Assembly: GCF_901686465.1 (NCBI RefSeq) | Contig: NZ_LR594487.1 | Location: 2,043,650-2,107,649, forward strand | Length of the DNA stretch: 64,000 nt | Direction: 5' to 3' | DNA from: Halorubrum sp. DM2 | GTDB lineage: Archaea; Halobacteriota; Halobacteria; Halobacteriales; Haloferacaceae | Shown here: piece by piece, positions 37,112 to 45,835 of the stretch | How positions within the stretch are numbered: position 1 is the stretch's first letter | Layout: each line of letters starts with the position of its first letter | Notes under the pieces: model-generated | Seen by the model: the letters and a program-made list of their open reading frames with translations, nothing else | The model's database searches: none | Told to the model about the DNA's origin: nothing | Made by a program: the position numbers and the translations under genes

Positions 37112-39468
37112 GGCCGCCCCCGTCCGGCGCGGTCGCTCCCATCGCTCTGGCTACCGCTGCCGCCGTTCGCCCCGTCGCCCTCGGGGTCGCCGCCTCGGTC
37201 CCTCGTTCTCGCGGCGCGCTCGACGGTCGCCGCCTCGTCGGTGCGCAGGTCGGCGAGGAACTCGAAGAGCGCCTCCGGGTCGTCCACGCCGTCGCGCACG
37301 AGGTACTCCACGTACCGCCGCTTCGACTCGAACTCGGCGGCGACGGCCTCGCGGTCGCGGTCGGTCCGGCTCGCGATCCGGTCGAAGACGCGGAACCGCG
37401 GCCCGCTTCCCGGGGCGTCGCCCGAGCCGGTAGCCGAGTCGCTCGCCCCCGCTTCCGCGACGCGTCCGTCGCCGTCCTTTCGGTCGCTCTCGTTCCCGCC
37501 CGGCGCGCCGGGGAACCGGAAGGTCCCGTCGCCGTCGCGCCACGCGACCGTGTTGTATCGGACGGACTCGTCGCCGACCTCGACGACGCCCGCGCCGCCC
37601 CGCTTCGGGTCGCCGCTCGGACTCCGCTTCGCCTCGGGGTCGAGCCCCTCGTAGGCGGCCTCGGAGAGCGGTTCGATCGCCCGGGAGACGTAGCGCTCCC
37701 CGTCGACTTGCCGCGGGAAGACGACGAGGTCGACCTCGCGGAGTAGGCGCGCTGGCAGGTCCCGCTCGCGCAGGCGGTCGGCGAGCGCCCCGATGTCCTC
37801 GGCGTGCGTCGTGCCGATCACCCCGTGGCCGGTCGCTAGGCTCTCGCCGAAGGTCTCGAAGCTCTCCGGGGTGTTGATCTCGGCGATGACTTCGACGTCG
37901 GGGTTGAGGTAGTTGGCCTCGGTCATCAGCTCCGCCATCCCCACCGACTTGTAGGCGTCCTCGTGGTCGCGGGTGGTGAGCGAGACGCCCGTCTCGTGCG
38001 GGAGCCGCACCTCGCGGGACCCCTCGTCGACGGAGACCGGCCGGGCGTCGAACGGGATGAAGGGGGTGTGGGCGTTGAGCAGCGTCGTCTTCCCCACGCC
38101 GGTCGGGCCGGCGAAGAGGACGACCCCGCGGTGTTCGTACAGCAGCCACAGAAGCGTCACCAGGTCGACGGAGAGCGCGCCGCGCTCGACCAGATCGACC
38201 GGGGTGAGCGCGTCCGCGCGCTGCTTCCGGATCGAGACGTGCGGACCCCCCTCGGAGATGACGGGCAGCGCCACCGCACAGCGGATCGTCTGCGGCACGC
38301 CGTCGAGTTCGAGGTTCACCTTCGCGGAGGGCGTCGAGGCGTTCAGCTCCGTCCCGTCGCGGGCGGCGATCCCGGTGACGACGTTGACGAACGTCGTCTC
38401 GTCGTCGAACGACAGGTTCGTCGGCACGCGCTCCCCGACGCGGTTCGCCTCCACGTCCTCCAGATGGGGGTCGCGGATCGGCACCGTCAGGATGCCCTCG
38501 CCGACGAGGTCGCGCAGGACGTAGTACGCGAGGTCGTCGAGGCGGTCGCGTGCGTACCGCGAGTCGACCGGCGGCGCGGCCAGCCCTCGCTCCGCCAGCG
38601 CGGCCCGCGCCCGGTGGGCCGCCGCGTCGAGCCACGCCCGGGTGTTGCGCGCCGTGAGCCGCCGGGAGAGGAACCGGCGGGCGCGGGCGGCGACGAACGA
38701 CTCGCGGTCCGCTATCACGTCGCTCACGGTCGTCTCCCAGATCCGTGATTTACACTCCTCGATGAGTTCCTCGTCGCCGGGCAGCAGGTCCGGCTCCAAC
38801 ACGGCGTACTTCGTCTCGAACGCGTCCGACCCGAGCAGCCGCTCGCGGTAGACCACCACGTCGACGGCGAGCCCGGCGAACTCGACCGCGTACTGCGCGA
38901 GCCGCTCTGCGGCGACCCGCTCGACGTAGTCGGCGTCCGCGTCGATCCCGGTCTCTAGCGGCGCGAACGTCTCGGTGTGGACCACCAGCTCGCGGTCGTC
39001 GCCCACGTCGGCCACCGCGATCCGGTCGTCCAAGGCGATCGGGGTGAGCTCGCCGAGCAGTCGGAACTCCCGCAGCGCGTGGTAGTCGATCCGGCGGCGC
39101 GCGGCCGCGCTGGCGTCGACCAGCCGGTCGATCGCCTCCGCGTACTTCGGGTCGAACCCCCGCTCGGCGCGCTCGATCACCCCGACCCGCGTGAGCGGGC
39201 GGCGGTGTCGCACCGCGGAGAACCGGTCGTGGACGCGGTCGAGGGCGCGCTCGTCGGCGGGCGACAGCGGCGGCTCGCGCACGTCGTAGCCGAACCGCCC
39301 GCCGTCGCGCTCGCGGACCGTCGCCACCACGCCGGGTGCCGACTCGTACTGCGCCCGGACGTCCGGCGCGTACCACGCCTCCGGGTCGTCCGGCGGCACG
39401 GGCGCGGGCACGGACTCGTCGCCGCCGCTCGTCTCCGCGCCAATCCGCAGCGTCGGTCCGTCGCTCAC
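37108..39468 (-). CDS. pilB: Type IV pilus/T2SS-like assembly ATPase PilB
   Basis: The 786-residue hexameric secretion ATPase powers pilin assembly with PilC. It has an N-terminal variable domain (to ~330), the Walker A GPTGVGKTT, an Asp-box-like VSVDEGSREVRLPHETG, the Walker B region VEVIAEINTPESFETFGES and the His-box GHGVIGTTHAEDIGALADRL. The Walker B neighbourhood reads AEIN where most TadA/PilB proteins have GEvR. The C-terminal ~150 residues include a Gly/Ser/Asp-rich linker and a terminal helical domain. The start is a GTG overlapping the stop of a 22-codon upstream ORF, and the best TATA element is ~95 nt further up. Confidence 0.88.
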   Translation of the reverse strand: MSDGPTLRIGAETSGGDESVPAPVPPDDPEAWYAPDVRAQYESAPGVVATVRERDGGRFGYDVREPPLSPADERALDRVHDRFSAVRHRRPLTRVGVIERAERGFDPKYAEAIDRLVDASAAARRRIDYHALREFRLLGELTPIALDDRIAVADVGDDRELVVHTETFAPLETGIDADADYVERVAAERLAQYAVEFAGLAVDVVVYRERLLGSDAFETKYAVLEPDLLPGDEELIEECKSRIWETTVSDVIADRESFVAARARRFLSRRLTARNTRAWLDAAAHRARAALAERGLAAPPVDSRYARDRLDDLAYYVLRDLVGEGILTVPIRDPHLEDVEANRVGERVPTNLSFDDETTFVNVVTGIAARDGTELNASTPSAKVNLELDGVPQTIRCAVALPVISEGGPHVSIRKQRADALTPVDLVERGALSVDLVTLLWLLYEHRGVVLFAGPTGVGKTTLLNAHTPFIPFDARPVSVDEGSREVRLPHETGVSLTTRDHEDAYKSVGMAELMTEANYLNPDVEVIAEINTPESFETFGESLATGHGVIGTTHAEDIGALADRLRERDLPARLLREVDLVVFPRQVDGERYVSRAIEPLSEAAYEGLDPEAKRSPSGDPKRGGAGVVEVGDESVRYNTVAWRDGDGTFRFPGAPGGNESDRKDGDGRVAEAGASDSATGSGDAPGSGPRFRVFDRIASRTDRDREAVAAEFESKRRYVEYLVRDGVDDPEALFEFLADLRTDEAATVERAARTRDRGGDPEGDGANGGSGSQSDGSDRAGRGRP

Positions 39469-39533
39469 GGCCGATCCCTCCGCTCCGCTCGGTCGCCGCC
39501 GCCGTCATCGCCGCAACCGCTTCGGTCGCACAT
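39465..39533 (-). CDS. Possible 22-residue leader ORF upstream of pilB
   Basis: On the minus strand an ATG at 39533 opens MCDRSGCGDDGGGDRAERRDRP and ends in a TGA at 39465-39467. That stop overlaps the pilB GTG in the form GTGA. The ATG lies ~30 nt from the only TATA-like element of the region (39559-39569), so a leaderless transcript would start at this small ORF, not at pilB. It has two cysteines and is polar. It may be a leader peptide used for translational coupling; alternatively the transcript simply has a leader. Evidence is positional only. Confidence 0.4.
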   Translation of the reverse strand: MCDRSGCGDDGGGDRAERRDRP

Positions 39534-39558
39534 CGTCGCCCGCGGCTCGTCGATCCCC

Positions 39559-39569
39559 GGTTTTAACTG
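39559..39569 (-). promoter_or_regulatory. TATA box of the pilB-pilC operon
   Basis: The minus strand reads cagttaaaacc, a good haloarchaeal TATA/BRE-like element. It is centred ~31 nt from the leader-ORF ATG (39533) and ~97 nt from the pilB GTG. Confidence 0.55.
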
Positions 39570-39770
39570 TTCGTTTTCGTACCTGTCAGATTTGTTTTAG
39601 CGACCGGAAACGAACTCGCCCGCGTCGAATTCGAGTGGACCGGACGCCGGTATCGGTGGCCGTCGCTGTCCGACGCGGCGGTCCTCGATTCGGACGAGGA
39701 GTGAGTACGATGTGACCGCCCGCTCTCCTCCCCTCCTCCGCAATTCTCCAAACTGATATCGTGCGGGAAC

Positions 39771-39780
39771 GGTTAAAACC
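39771..39780 (+). promoter_or_regulatory. TATA box for membrane histidine kinase
   Basis: The element ggttaaaacc is centred 27 nt before the ATG at 39803, supporting a leaderless mRNA from that ATG. Confidence 0.6.
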
Positions 39781-39802
39781 CGTCAATGCGGAGTGGCGAC
39801 AA

Positions 39803-41014
39803 ATGCGGTGGACACGAGCCAAGAACGCCGGCCAACTCGGACTGCTCGCGGCCCTCGGCCTCGTTCCGCTCGGATTCCTCCTGTCCTCGCTGTCGGGGAT
39901 GTCCGACCCCGTGGCGGTCGTGACCGGTGTCGTCGTCCCCATCGTCTGTAGCGCGCTCGTCGTCCTCGCGACCGTTCCGGTCGCCCGCTCGCCGCTCTCG
40001 CCGGCGTACACCGGGTTCATCGTCGCGTGGACCGCGCTGGGCGCGCTGACGCTCGGAGCCGTCGCGCTGCTTTTCGTCAGCTACGAGATGAGCCAGGGGC
40101 CGCCGCCGTCGAACCCCGCCCTCGTCATCGGCGGCGCGGCGTCGGTCGGGTCGGCGTTCGGGCTCGCGTTCGGGCTGACCGACGCGCGTCAACGCTGGGC
40201 ACAGGGCCAACTCGAACGCGCTAACGGACAGCTCACGGTGTTGAACCGTGTGCTCCGGCACAACATCCGCAACGCGATGACGGTCGTCCGAGGGCGCGCG
40301 CGGTTCATCCGCCAGCAGGCCGAGGCGAGCCAGCGGGCCGGGGCGGACGGCGCGGGCGACGGCCTCGCGGACCACGCCGTCGTCGTCGAGGAGAACGCCG
40401 AGCGCCTGCTCGGGGTCAGCGAACACGCCCGCCATATCGACGCGGTGATCGGGCCGGACGACGACGTGGAGGAGGTGGCGACGACCGTCGACCTCGTCGG
40501 CGTCGCGGAGGGAGCGATCGAGCGACTCGGGGCCGAACACCCGGCGGCCGAGTTCGTCGCGCCCGCGGCGGTCGCCTGTCGCGTCCGCGCGCACCCCCTC
40601 ACGGAAGTCGCCGTCTCGGAACTGATCGAGAACGCGGTCGTCCACGGCGGCGACGCGCCCCGCGTCGCGGTGTCGGTGCGGCGGGACGGCGACGGGGCGA
40701 CGCTCCGCGTCGACGACGACGGGCCGGGTATCCCGCCCGAGACGGTCGAGGCGATCCAGCGCGGGTACGAGACGTCGATGCGCCACGCCGACGGGCTCGG
40801 GCTGTGGCTCGTCCGGTGGGTCGTCGACCGCTCGGTCGCCGACCTCGGTTTCGACGCCGACGGCGACGGGCAGACCGTGACCATCCGCTTCGAGCGCGTC
40901 GAGACCGCCGACGGCGAGCCGTCCCCGGCGGCCAGCGGCGATCCGAACGACCTCCCCGACGCGGACGCGACGGGCGGCGGTCGCCCGACTGCGGCCACCG
41001 CCGACAGTCCCTGA
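39803..41014 (+). CDS. Membrane sensor histidine kinase
   Basis: The 403-residue protein has four predicted membrane helices within residues ~10-125 and little extracellular sequence, so it may sense the membrane state or an intramembrane cue. The phosphoacceptor motif is VLRHNIRNAMTVV with H153. The HATPase domain has ELIENAVVHGG, DDDGPGIPPETVEA and GLGLWLVRWVVDRS motifs, and the tail is acidic. The start is taken as ATG 39803 because a ggttaaaacc TATA element at 39771-39780 lies 27 nt upstream; a GTG at 39761 is the alternative. No response regulator is adjacent. Confidence 0.87.
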   Translation: MRWTRAKNAGQLGLLAALGLVPLGFLLSSLSGMSDPVAVVTGVVVPIVCSALVVLATVPVARSPLSPAYTGFIVAWTALGALTLGAVALLFVSYEMSQGPPPSNPALVIGGAASVGSAFGLAFGLTDARQRWAQGQLERANGQLTVLNRVLRHNIRNAMTVVRGRARFIRQQAEASQRAGADGAGDGLADHAVVVEENAERLLGVSEHARHIDAVIGPDDDVEEVATTVDLVGVAEGAIERLGAEHPAAEFVAPAAVACRVRAHPLTEVAVSELIENAVVHGGDAPRVAVSVRRDGDGATLRVDDDGPGIPPETVEAIQRGYETSMRHADGLGLWLVRWVVDRSVADLGFDADGDGQTVTIRFERVETADGEPSPAASGDPNDLPDADATGGGRPTAATADSP

Positions 41015-41141
41015 CCGCGGCCACCGCTGACGGTCCCCGAACGCGACGACTCCCGAGTCCTCGGGTCCGGCGGTCTCGCCGCTCCGAGCAGCGCCCGCCG
41101 GGATCCCGGGCCTTTTGCCCCGCCCGCCAGTAGTCGATCCC

Positions 41142-42194
41142 ATGCGCGCAGCCGTCTTCAACGGTCCCGGAGAGATCGGCGTCGAAGAGCGACCGCGGCC
41201 CGAGATCGAGGCCCCGACGGACGCGATCGTCCGCGTCACCCACACCGCGATCTGCGGCTCGGACCTCTGGTTCTACCGCGGCGACAGCGACCGCGACCCC
41301 GGCTCGCCGGTCGGCCACGAACCGATGGGGATCGTCGAGGAAGTGGGCGACGACGTGACCTCGGTCGCCCCCGGTGACCGCGTCCTCGCCCCCTTCGCGA
41401 TCTCCTGTGGCGAGTGCGAGTTCTGTCGGAAGGGGCTCCACACCTCCTGCGAGAACGGCGACTCGTGGGGCGGCGACAACGGCGGCGGCCAGGGCGAGTA
41501 CGTCCGGTCGACCCACGCCGACGGGACGCTCGTCCGCGTGCCCGACCGCCACGCCGACGACGAGGACACCCTCCGGTCGCTGCTCCCGCTGACCGACGTG
41601 CTGGGCACCGGCCACCACGCGGCCGTCAGCGCGGGCGTCGAGGAAGGGTCGACGGTGGCCGTCATCGGCGACGGCGCGGTCGGCCTCTGCGGCGTCCTCG
41701 CGGCTCGCCGACTCGGCGCGGAGCGGATAATCGCCGTGGGCCACCACGAGGACCGGCTCGAACTCGCCGCGGAGTTCGGCGCGACCGAGACCGTCTCCGA
41801 GCGCGGCGAGGAAGCGGTCGAGCGGATCCGCGAGCTCACCTACGGCGGCCCGAACCACGTGATGGAGTGCGTCGGCGCGGCGAGCGCCATGAACACCGCC
41901 ATCGATGTCGTCCGCCCCGGCGGCCAGATCGGCTACGTCGGGGTCCCGTACGGCGTCGACGACGAGGGCCTCGACGTGTTCGGCATGTTCGGCGACAACG
42001 TCACGCTCGCGGGCGGGGTCGCCCCGGTCCGCGCCTACGCCGAGGAACTGATGGCCGACGTGCTTCAGGGCACGCTCGACCCGTCGCCGATCTTCACCGA
42101 GACGGTCGACCTCGACGGGGTCCCCGAGGGGTACCGCATGATGGACGAGCGCGAGGCGATCAAGGTGCTGGTGAAGCCCCACGGCGACGTATAA
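41142..42194 (+). CDS. Zinc-dependent alcohol dehydrogenase (MDR family)
   Basis: The 350-residue medium-chain dehydrogenase/reductase has the catalytic zinc ligand CGSDLWFYRG (Cys), the GHEPMGIVEEVG motif (His-Glu) and a structural zinc loop CGECEFCRKGLHTSC with four cysteines. A Rossmann segment VAVIGDGAVGLCGVLAA binds NAD(P). A Gly/Asp/Asn-rich loop (GDSWGGDNGGGQGEY) follows the structural zinc site. The substrate cannot be assigned; glucose/threonine-type or general alcohol dehydrogenases of this class are all possible. Repeat copy C lies head-on 46 nt downstream of its stop. Confidence 0.92.
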   Translation: MRAAVFNGPGEIGVEERPRPEIEAPTDAIVRVTHTAICGSDLWFYRGDSDRDPGSPVGHEPMGIVEEVGDDVTSVAPGDRVLAPFAISCGECEFCRKGLHTSCENGDSWGGDNGGGQGEYVRSTHADGTLVRVPDRHADDEDTLRSLLPLTDVLGTGHHAAVSAGVEEGSTVAVIGDGAVGLCGVLAARRLGAERIIAVGHHEDRLELAAEFGATETVSERGEEAVERIRELTYGGPNHVMECVGAASAMNTAIDVVRPGGQIGYVGVPYGVDDEGLDVFGMFGDNVTLAGGVAPVRAYAEELMADVLQGTLDPSPIFTETVDLDGVPEGYRMMDEREAIKVLVKPHGDV

Positions 42195-42239
42195 GCGTCT
42201 CGCAACCCCCGGACCGACACGATCGGGGTCTTCGAACTC

Positions 42240-42592
42240 TCGATCGCTCGGCTGTACGTTGTTGATCCCGTCACGACTGAGACCGCCGAAGCCCCGGTCA
42301 CTCGGCTGTACGCGACGACTCTCGTTACTACCGGGACCGCCGAAGCCCCAGTCGCGAGGACTCGATGCGCTCGCTGTGGTCCTCAGTCGCTCACTCCGCT
42401 CGCTCCTTTCGGTCCTTGCGTCGCGCGTCTTCGCCCTCGCGACTGCCCCTTCGAGTCCCGCCCCGCAACCGCACCGCACCTCACGCCTCCCCAACCTCGT
42501 CGCTGGCACCCTCCGCTTCGCTCCGGGAGCCAGCGACTCCCTCGCGCGACGCTCCTCGGCCGCGATACGGCCTCGGAGGCGCGCGCCACGGC
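42240..42592 (-). repeat. Dispersed structured element, copy C (minus orientation)
   Basis: This is the reverse-oriented copy of the element described at 33592. It keeps the invariant blocks, but its hairpin arms differ from the other copies and still pair. They are ggccg/cggcc at 42558-42562/42568-42572, tcgctggc/gccagcga at 42500-42507/42529-42536, and a 10-bp stem 42350-42359/42435-42444 (agtcgcgagg/cctcgcgact). The tail units are at 42340-42353 and 42286-42299, 54 nt apart; a degenerate third lies near 42240. The second tail unit and its spacer are about 80% identical to the matching part of copy A. Frames open across it are not genes. Confidence 0.83.
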
Positions 42593-42684
42593 ACCGCAGA
42601 TCCGTCTTTTCCCACGCTAAGAGTCCAGAGATACCCGATATCGGCGTAACTTTTAGAAGCCACCAGTTCTTGTCAATAGTTGTC

Positions 42685-42861
42685 ATGTGCCATCATTACG
42701 ACGAGGCGCGCACGTGGACGGAAATCGAGGCGCGTCACCGGCCCGATGAGGCGGACGAACGCGACGACGAGATCCCCGACGTCGACGCGGTCGACGAGCC
42801 GGCGGGCGAGACGGAGGAGACCGAACCGCCGGCGGAACCGCGCGCCCCGGCCGACGACTGA
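42685..42861 (+). CDS. 58-residue acidic protein with MCHHYD start
   Basis: The short protein begins MCHHYDEARTWTEIEARH and continues into a Pro/Glu/Asp-rich disordered tail (DVDAVDEPAGETEETEPP). The N-terminal Cys-His-His cluster could bind metal. Similar MC(H/N)HYD-type microproteins are, from recall, widespread in haloarchaea; function unknown. An aacttttagaag AT-rich element lies ~30-40 nt upstream of the ATG, so the gene is probably transcribed on its own. The longer frame running back into repeat copy C is not coding. Confidence 0.72.
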   Translation: MCHHYDEARTWTEIEARHRPDEADERDDEIPDVDAVDEPAGETEETEPPAEPRAPADD

Positions 42862-42984
42862 CGCGGTCGGGCACGACCCCGCCTCGAATCCCGACTTTCT
42901 ATCGCGCGTCGCTCTCTCCCGGAGCCGCGGCCGCGGCGCTCCCGAACGAAAAACTTTCAACTGGAATTCACGAATCGACCGTTC

Positions 42985-44067
42985 GTGTCCTCCGCCCTCC
43001 CCTCCGCCGGAACCGCCGCGATCGTGTGCCTGCTTCTCGTCGGCGTCGCGCTCAGCTTCGCCTTTCAGGCGACGGCCGGCGGCACGGATATCACCTACGA
43101 GGCGACGGCGGTCGAACCCGGCGAGGATCCGAGCACCGTCGCGGAGGCGGCCCCCAACGTCACCGACCTCGACGAGCGGCTCTCGGACACGCCCGACCGG
43201 TACCGGGAGCCGATCCGCACCGCCGCCGCGACCGGATCGTTCGACGGCGTGCTCTCGCCGGAGTTGAACATCGTCCTTGACGACGTCGAGTCGCCGTACG
43301 TCCGGTACGACGGGCGCTACTACGCGTGGACGTTCTCCACCCGTGGGGAGACGACGAACGCGACGATCGAGATGCGGGAGACCGACGCCGAGTCGGTGTT
43401 CGCGGCCGTCGCCCGCCCGGCGTCCGAGTCACCGTCGAGCGTCCGACGGGTCATCGACGAGGGGACCGCGAACGGCTCGGGCGTGCGGTCGGGGCTATAC
43501 CGTCAGGACGGGGCGTACTACGCCGTCGCGGTCGAAAGCGAGGCCGCGGTCGCCGCCGGGATCGCGAGCGCCTTCGCGGGCTTCGCGCTCACGCCGGTCG
43601 GTCGGGGGTACGCCGCCGTCGGACTAGGACTGTTGGCGTACCGCTACCGCGAGCCCACCCGCGACCGACTCCTGACCGTCCGCCGGGCCGCCGTGGTCGC
43701 CGCGCTCGCCGTCCCGCTCGCGCTCGCCGCCACCGCTCTCTTCGAGACCGGCTCGCCCTCCCGGTTCGTCATCGGTCCCGCGACCGCCGCCGTCGTCGCG
43801 TCCGGCGTCGTCGCCGGCGCGTGCGTCGCCCAGAGCCGGTGGCGAGCGCTCGTCGCCGCGACCGTCGGGATCGGGCTGCTCGCCACGGCCGCCGTCGCGG
43901 CCGCTCTCGGCCCGATCGGTCTCGTGTTCGGCCCGCTCGCCGTGCTGTGGGGATTCGCGACCGGTCTCGTCCCGTTCGGGTACGGCTACTGGTTCGCGCG
44001 GCCCGCGCCGGACGCACCGGACGCGTCAGACCCGACGGCGCGCGAGGGCTGCGACGCCGACCCGTGA
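42985..44067 (+). CDS. Polytopic membrane protein with extracytoplasmic domain, unrecognised
   Basis: The 360-residue protein starts with a GTG. It has an N-terminal signal/anchor helix (about 8-30), an extracytoplasmic domain (about 35-195) with a YVRYDGRYYAWTFSTRG beta segment and Asn-x-Ser/Thr sites (NVT, NAT, NGS), and then five or six membrane helices (about 200-345). The short cytoplasmic tail is Asp/Pro-rich. The layout suggests an envelope sensor or a transport accessory protein. I do not recognise the family. It is convergent with the CARF-like regulator. Confidence 0.72.
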   Translation: MSSALPSAGTAAIVCLLLVGVALSFAFQATAGGTDITYEATAVEPGEDPSTVAEAAPNVTDLDERLSDTPDRYREPIRTAAATGSFDGVLSPELNIVLDDVESPYVRYDGRYYAWTFSTRGETTNATIEMRETDAESVFAAVARPASESPSSVRRVIDEGTANGSGVRSGLYRQDGAYYAVAVESEAAVAAGIASAFAGFALTPVGRGYAAVGLGLLAYRYREPTRDRLLTVRRAAVVAALAVPLALAATALFETGSPSRFVIGPATAAVVASGVVAGACVAQSRWRALVAATVGIGLLATAAVAAALGPIGLVFGPLAVLWGFATGLVPFGYGYWFARPAPDAPDASDPTAREGCDADP

Positions 44068-44110
44068 CGCCGACCCGTGACGTTCCGACATGCCGCCGTC
44101 CCGCCTCCGA

Positions 44111-44869
44111 TCACTCCCGGAGCAGGTAGCGGAACGCGCGGAGGTGGTTCGACCCGCTCTCAGTGACGGAGAGGTACTGGTACTTGGAGTGTTCCTCGAC
44201 GTCGACGAACCCGCGCTCCGCCAGCGGGTCGACGACGTGGGCGTTGAGCCGCCGGTAGTACCCTCGCTCCGGGTTCTGGACGCCCTCGGTGTCGTAGCGC
44301 TCGACGAAGGGGAGCCCCTCCTCCCGGCCGTAGTCGATGAGATCGCCTTTGGTGACGGGCTGTTCCCGCTCGACGTACGCGAGAACGGCGACGTGTTCGG
44401 CGTTCGGCTCCTCGATCGGATACTTCGGGAGCGTCTCCGGCGGCTTCGCGCCCGAGGCGACCGGCCGCTCCTCGCCGCCCGCGTACTCCGTCGCGCGGAC
44501 GTAGTACGGGATCGCGCCGGAGACCATACAGGCGATCATCCCTCCGATCGCGGTCACCTTCGACCCCGACGCGAGGTTCACGTAGACGTTGTGATCTCGC
44601 AGTTCGTCCGATATCTCGGCGATCGTTCCGAGCGAACTGAAGAGATTGAAGATGTCGCACTCGACGGTCTCGGTCCGGACCCCTTCGGTCCGGATCCGCT
44701 CGCGGGCGGTCTCGTGGTATGCCGGCCGGTCGACCCCGTCACGGTCCGCGTCCGGTTCGAGGAAGATCACCTCGTCGGCGTCGCCGTCGACGACCGGTTC
44801 GACGATGCGGTCTAACTCGTATCCCAGCGGAACGACGTGGACCCGCTTCGGAACGTCGAGATCGCTCAT
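44111..44869 (-). CDS. CARF-like/HTH regulator (HFX_2341/DUF6293 family)
   Basis: The 252-residue protein has an N-terminal Rossmann-like domain (about 8-130): VHVVPLGYELDRIVEPVV, then DEVIFLEPD, and NVYVNLASGSKVTAIGGMIACM. The second motif is the glycine/serine-rich nucleotide-binding turn seen in CARF-related domains. The C-terminal part (about 150-252) is a winged helix (HVAVLAYVEREQPVTKGDLIDYG, then YYRRLNAHVVDPLAERGFVDVEE). This matches the haloarchaeal HFX_2341/DUF6293 regulators. CARF domains usually sense cyclic oligonucleotides in CRISPR systems, but no cas gene is present. A perfect aacac/gtgtt palindrome lies just upstream. Confidence 0.85.
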   Translation of the reverse strand: MSDLDVPKRVHVVPLGYELDRIVEPVVDGDADEVIFLEPDADRDGVDRPAYHETARERIRTEGVRTETVECDIFNLFSSLGTIAEISDELRDHNVYVNLASGSKVTAIGGMIACMVSGAIPYYVRATEYAGGEERPVASGAKPPETLPKYPIEEPNAEHVAVLAYVEREQPVTKGDLIDYGREEGLPFVERYDTEGVQNPERGYYRRLNAHVVDPLAERGFVDVEEHSKYQYLSVTESGSNHLRAFRYLLRE

Positions 44870-44874
44870 GTGCT

Positions 44875-44889
44875 AACACGCGCCGTGTT
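44875..44889. promoter_or_regulatory. Palindromic operator candidate upstream of CARF-like regulator
   Basis: The sequence aacac-gcgcc-gtgtt is a perfect 5-bp inverted repeat with a 5-nt centre. It lies 6-20 nt upstream of the regulator's ATG (44869). In a leaderless gene this is between the TATA region and the start, a typical repressor position. Autoregulation is inferred. Confidence 0.4.
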
Positions 44890-45163
44890 GATATTGATGG
44901 TTGTGATTACAGTGTCGTTATTCCTGTTCGTGTCATGATAATTCCTATCCGGCCGGAGGCCCTCATACCGATCGCCGACGGGGTCTCCCGCTGTCCGCTC
45001 CCTCCGAACGACGTGGGTCGACCGCCCGTCGGTCGGCCCGTTCGGCCCTCCCCCAATCGCCGTCGTCGGTCCGCGTTCCTCCCCCGAGACCTCGTCGGTG
45101 GTCTCGTCGTCGACCGCGCGATCTACCCGCATCCTCAAGCCGCCGGCGTCCGTGGTGTCCGAC

Positions 45164-45835
45164 ATGGACCGCAACGCCGTGCGCCGCGCGTGGGACGAGG
45201 TCGCCGAGACGTACGCCGCGCGCCGCGATCCCGACGGCTCGGACGCGGCGCTCGTCGGCGACCTGCTCGACTCGCTGTCGACGCCCGACTCCGCGGACCC
45301 CCCGCGCGTCCTCGACGTGGGCTGTGGCGACGGCGCGCGGACCCTCGCGAACCTCCCGCCGGGCAGCGTCGGACTCGACGTCTCGCGGCGCGGACTCGAC
45401 CTCGCCCGCGAAACGGTCCCGGACGCCCGCCTCGTCCACGGCGAGATGACGGCGCTCCCCGTCGGCGACGACCGCTTTGACGCGATCACGGCGTACCACG
45501 CGGTGTTTCACGTCGACCGTGAGCGCCACCCCGACGTGTACGCGGAGTTCGCCCGCGTCCTCCGACCGGGCGGGCGGCTCCTCATGACCCTCCCGGGCGG
45601 CCGGTTCGAGACGGTCCGGCGGGGGTGGATGGGCGGGCGGATGTTCTTCTCCGCCCCCGGCCGCGAGCGGACCCTCGACCAGCTCCGCGCGGCGGGGTTT
45701 TCGGATATCGAGACGACGACCGCGACCGATCCGCTGGGCAGCAGTACCGAGTTCGTCTTCGCGACGCTGGGCCCGGACCGGGCGGCGGACGTGAGCGAGA
45801 CAGAGTCGGCCGAGACGGACACGAGCGACCCGTGA
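45164..45835 (+). CDS. SAM-dependent class I methyltransferase
   Basis: The 223-residue protein begins MDRNAVRRAWDEVAETYAARRDPDG. It has the SAM-binding motif I VLDVGCGDGARTL, motif II SVGLDVSRRGLDLAR, a GEMTALPVGDDRFDAI segment, and motif III/IV YAEFARVLRPGGRLLMTLPGG. This is the UbiE/Methyltransf_11 pattern, with a TPP/GG-type C-terminal strand and an acidic tail. The small-molecule substrate is unknown. Its stop overlaps the GTG start of the next gene (GTGA), so they are coupled. Confidence 0.9.
   Translation: MDRNAVRRAWDEVAETYAARRDPDGSDAALVGDLLDSLSTPDSADPPRVLDVGCGDGARTLANLPPGSVGLDVSRRGLDLARETVPDARLVHGEMTALPVGDDRFDAITAYHAVFHVDRERHPDVYAEFARVLRPGGRLLMTLPGGRFETVRRGWMGGRMFFSAPGRERTLDQLRAAGFSDIETTTATDPLGSSTEFVFATLGPDRAADVSETESAETDTSDP

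Noticed and set aside
39597-39715. Possible short plus-strand coding remnant (frame reading ARVEFEWTGRRYRWPSL and ending at a TGA near 39705)
   Set aside because: The peptide looks plausible, but the frame has no ATG, GTG or TTG start after the upstream stop. The stretch overlaps the promoter region of pilB.
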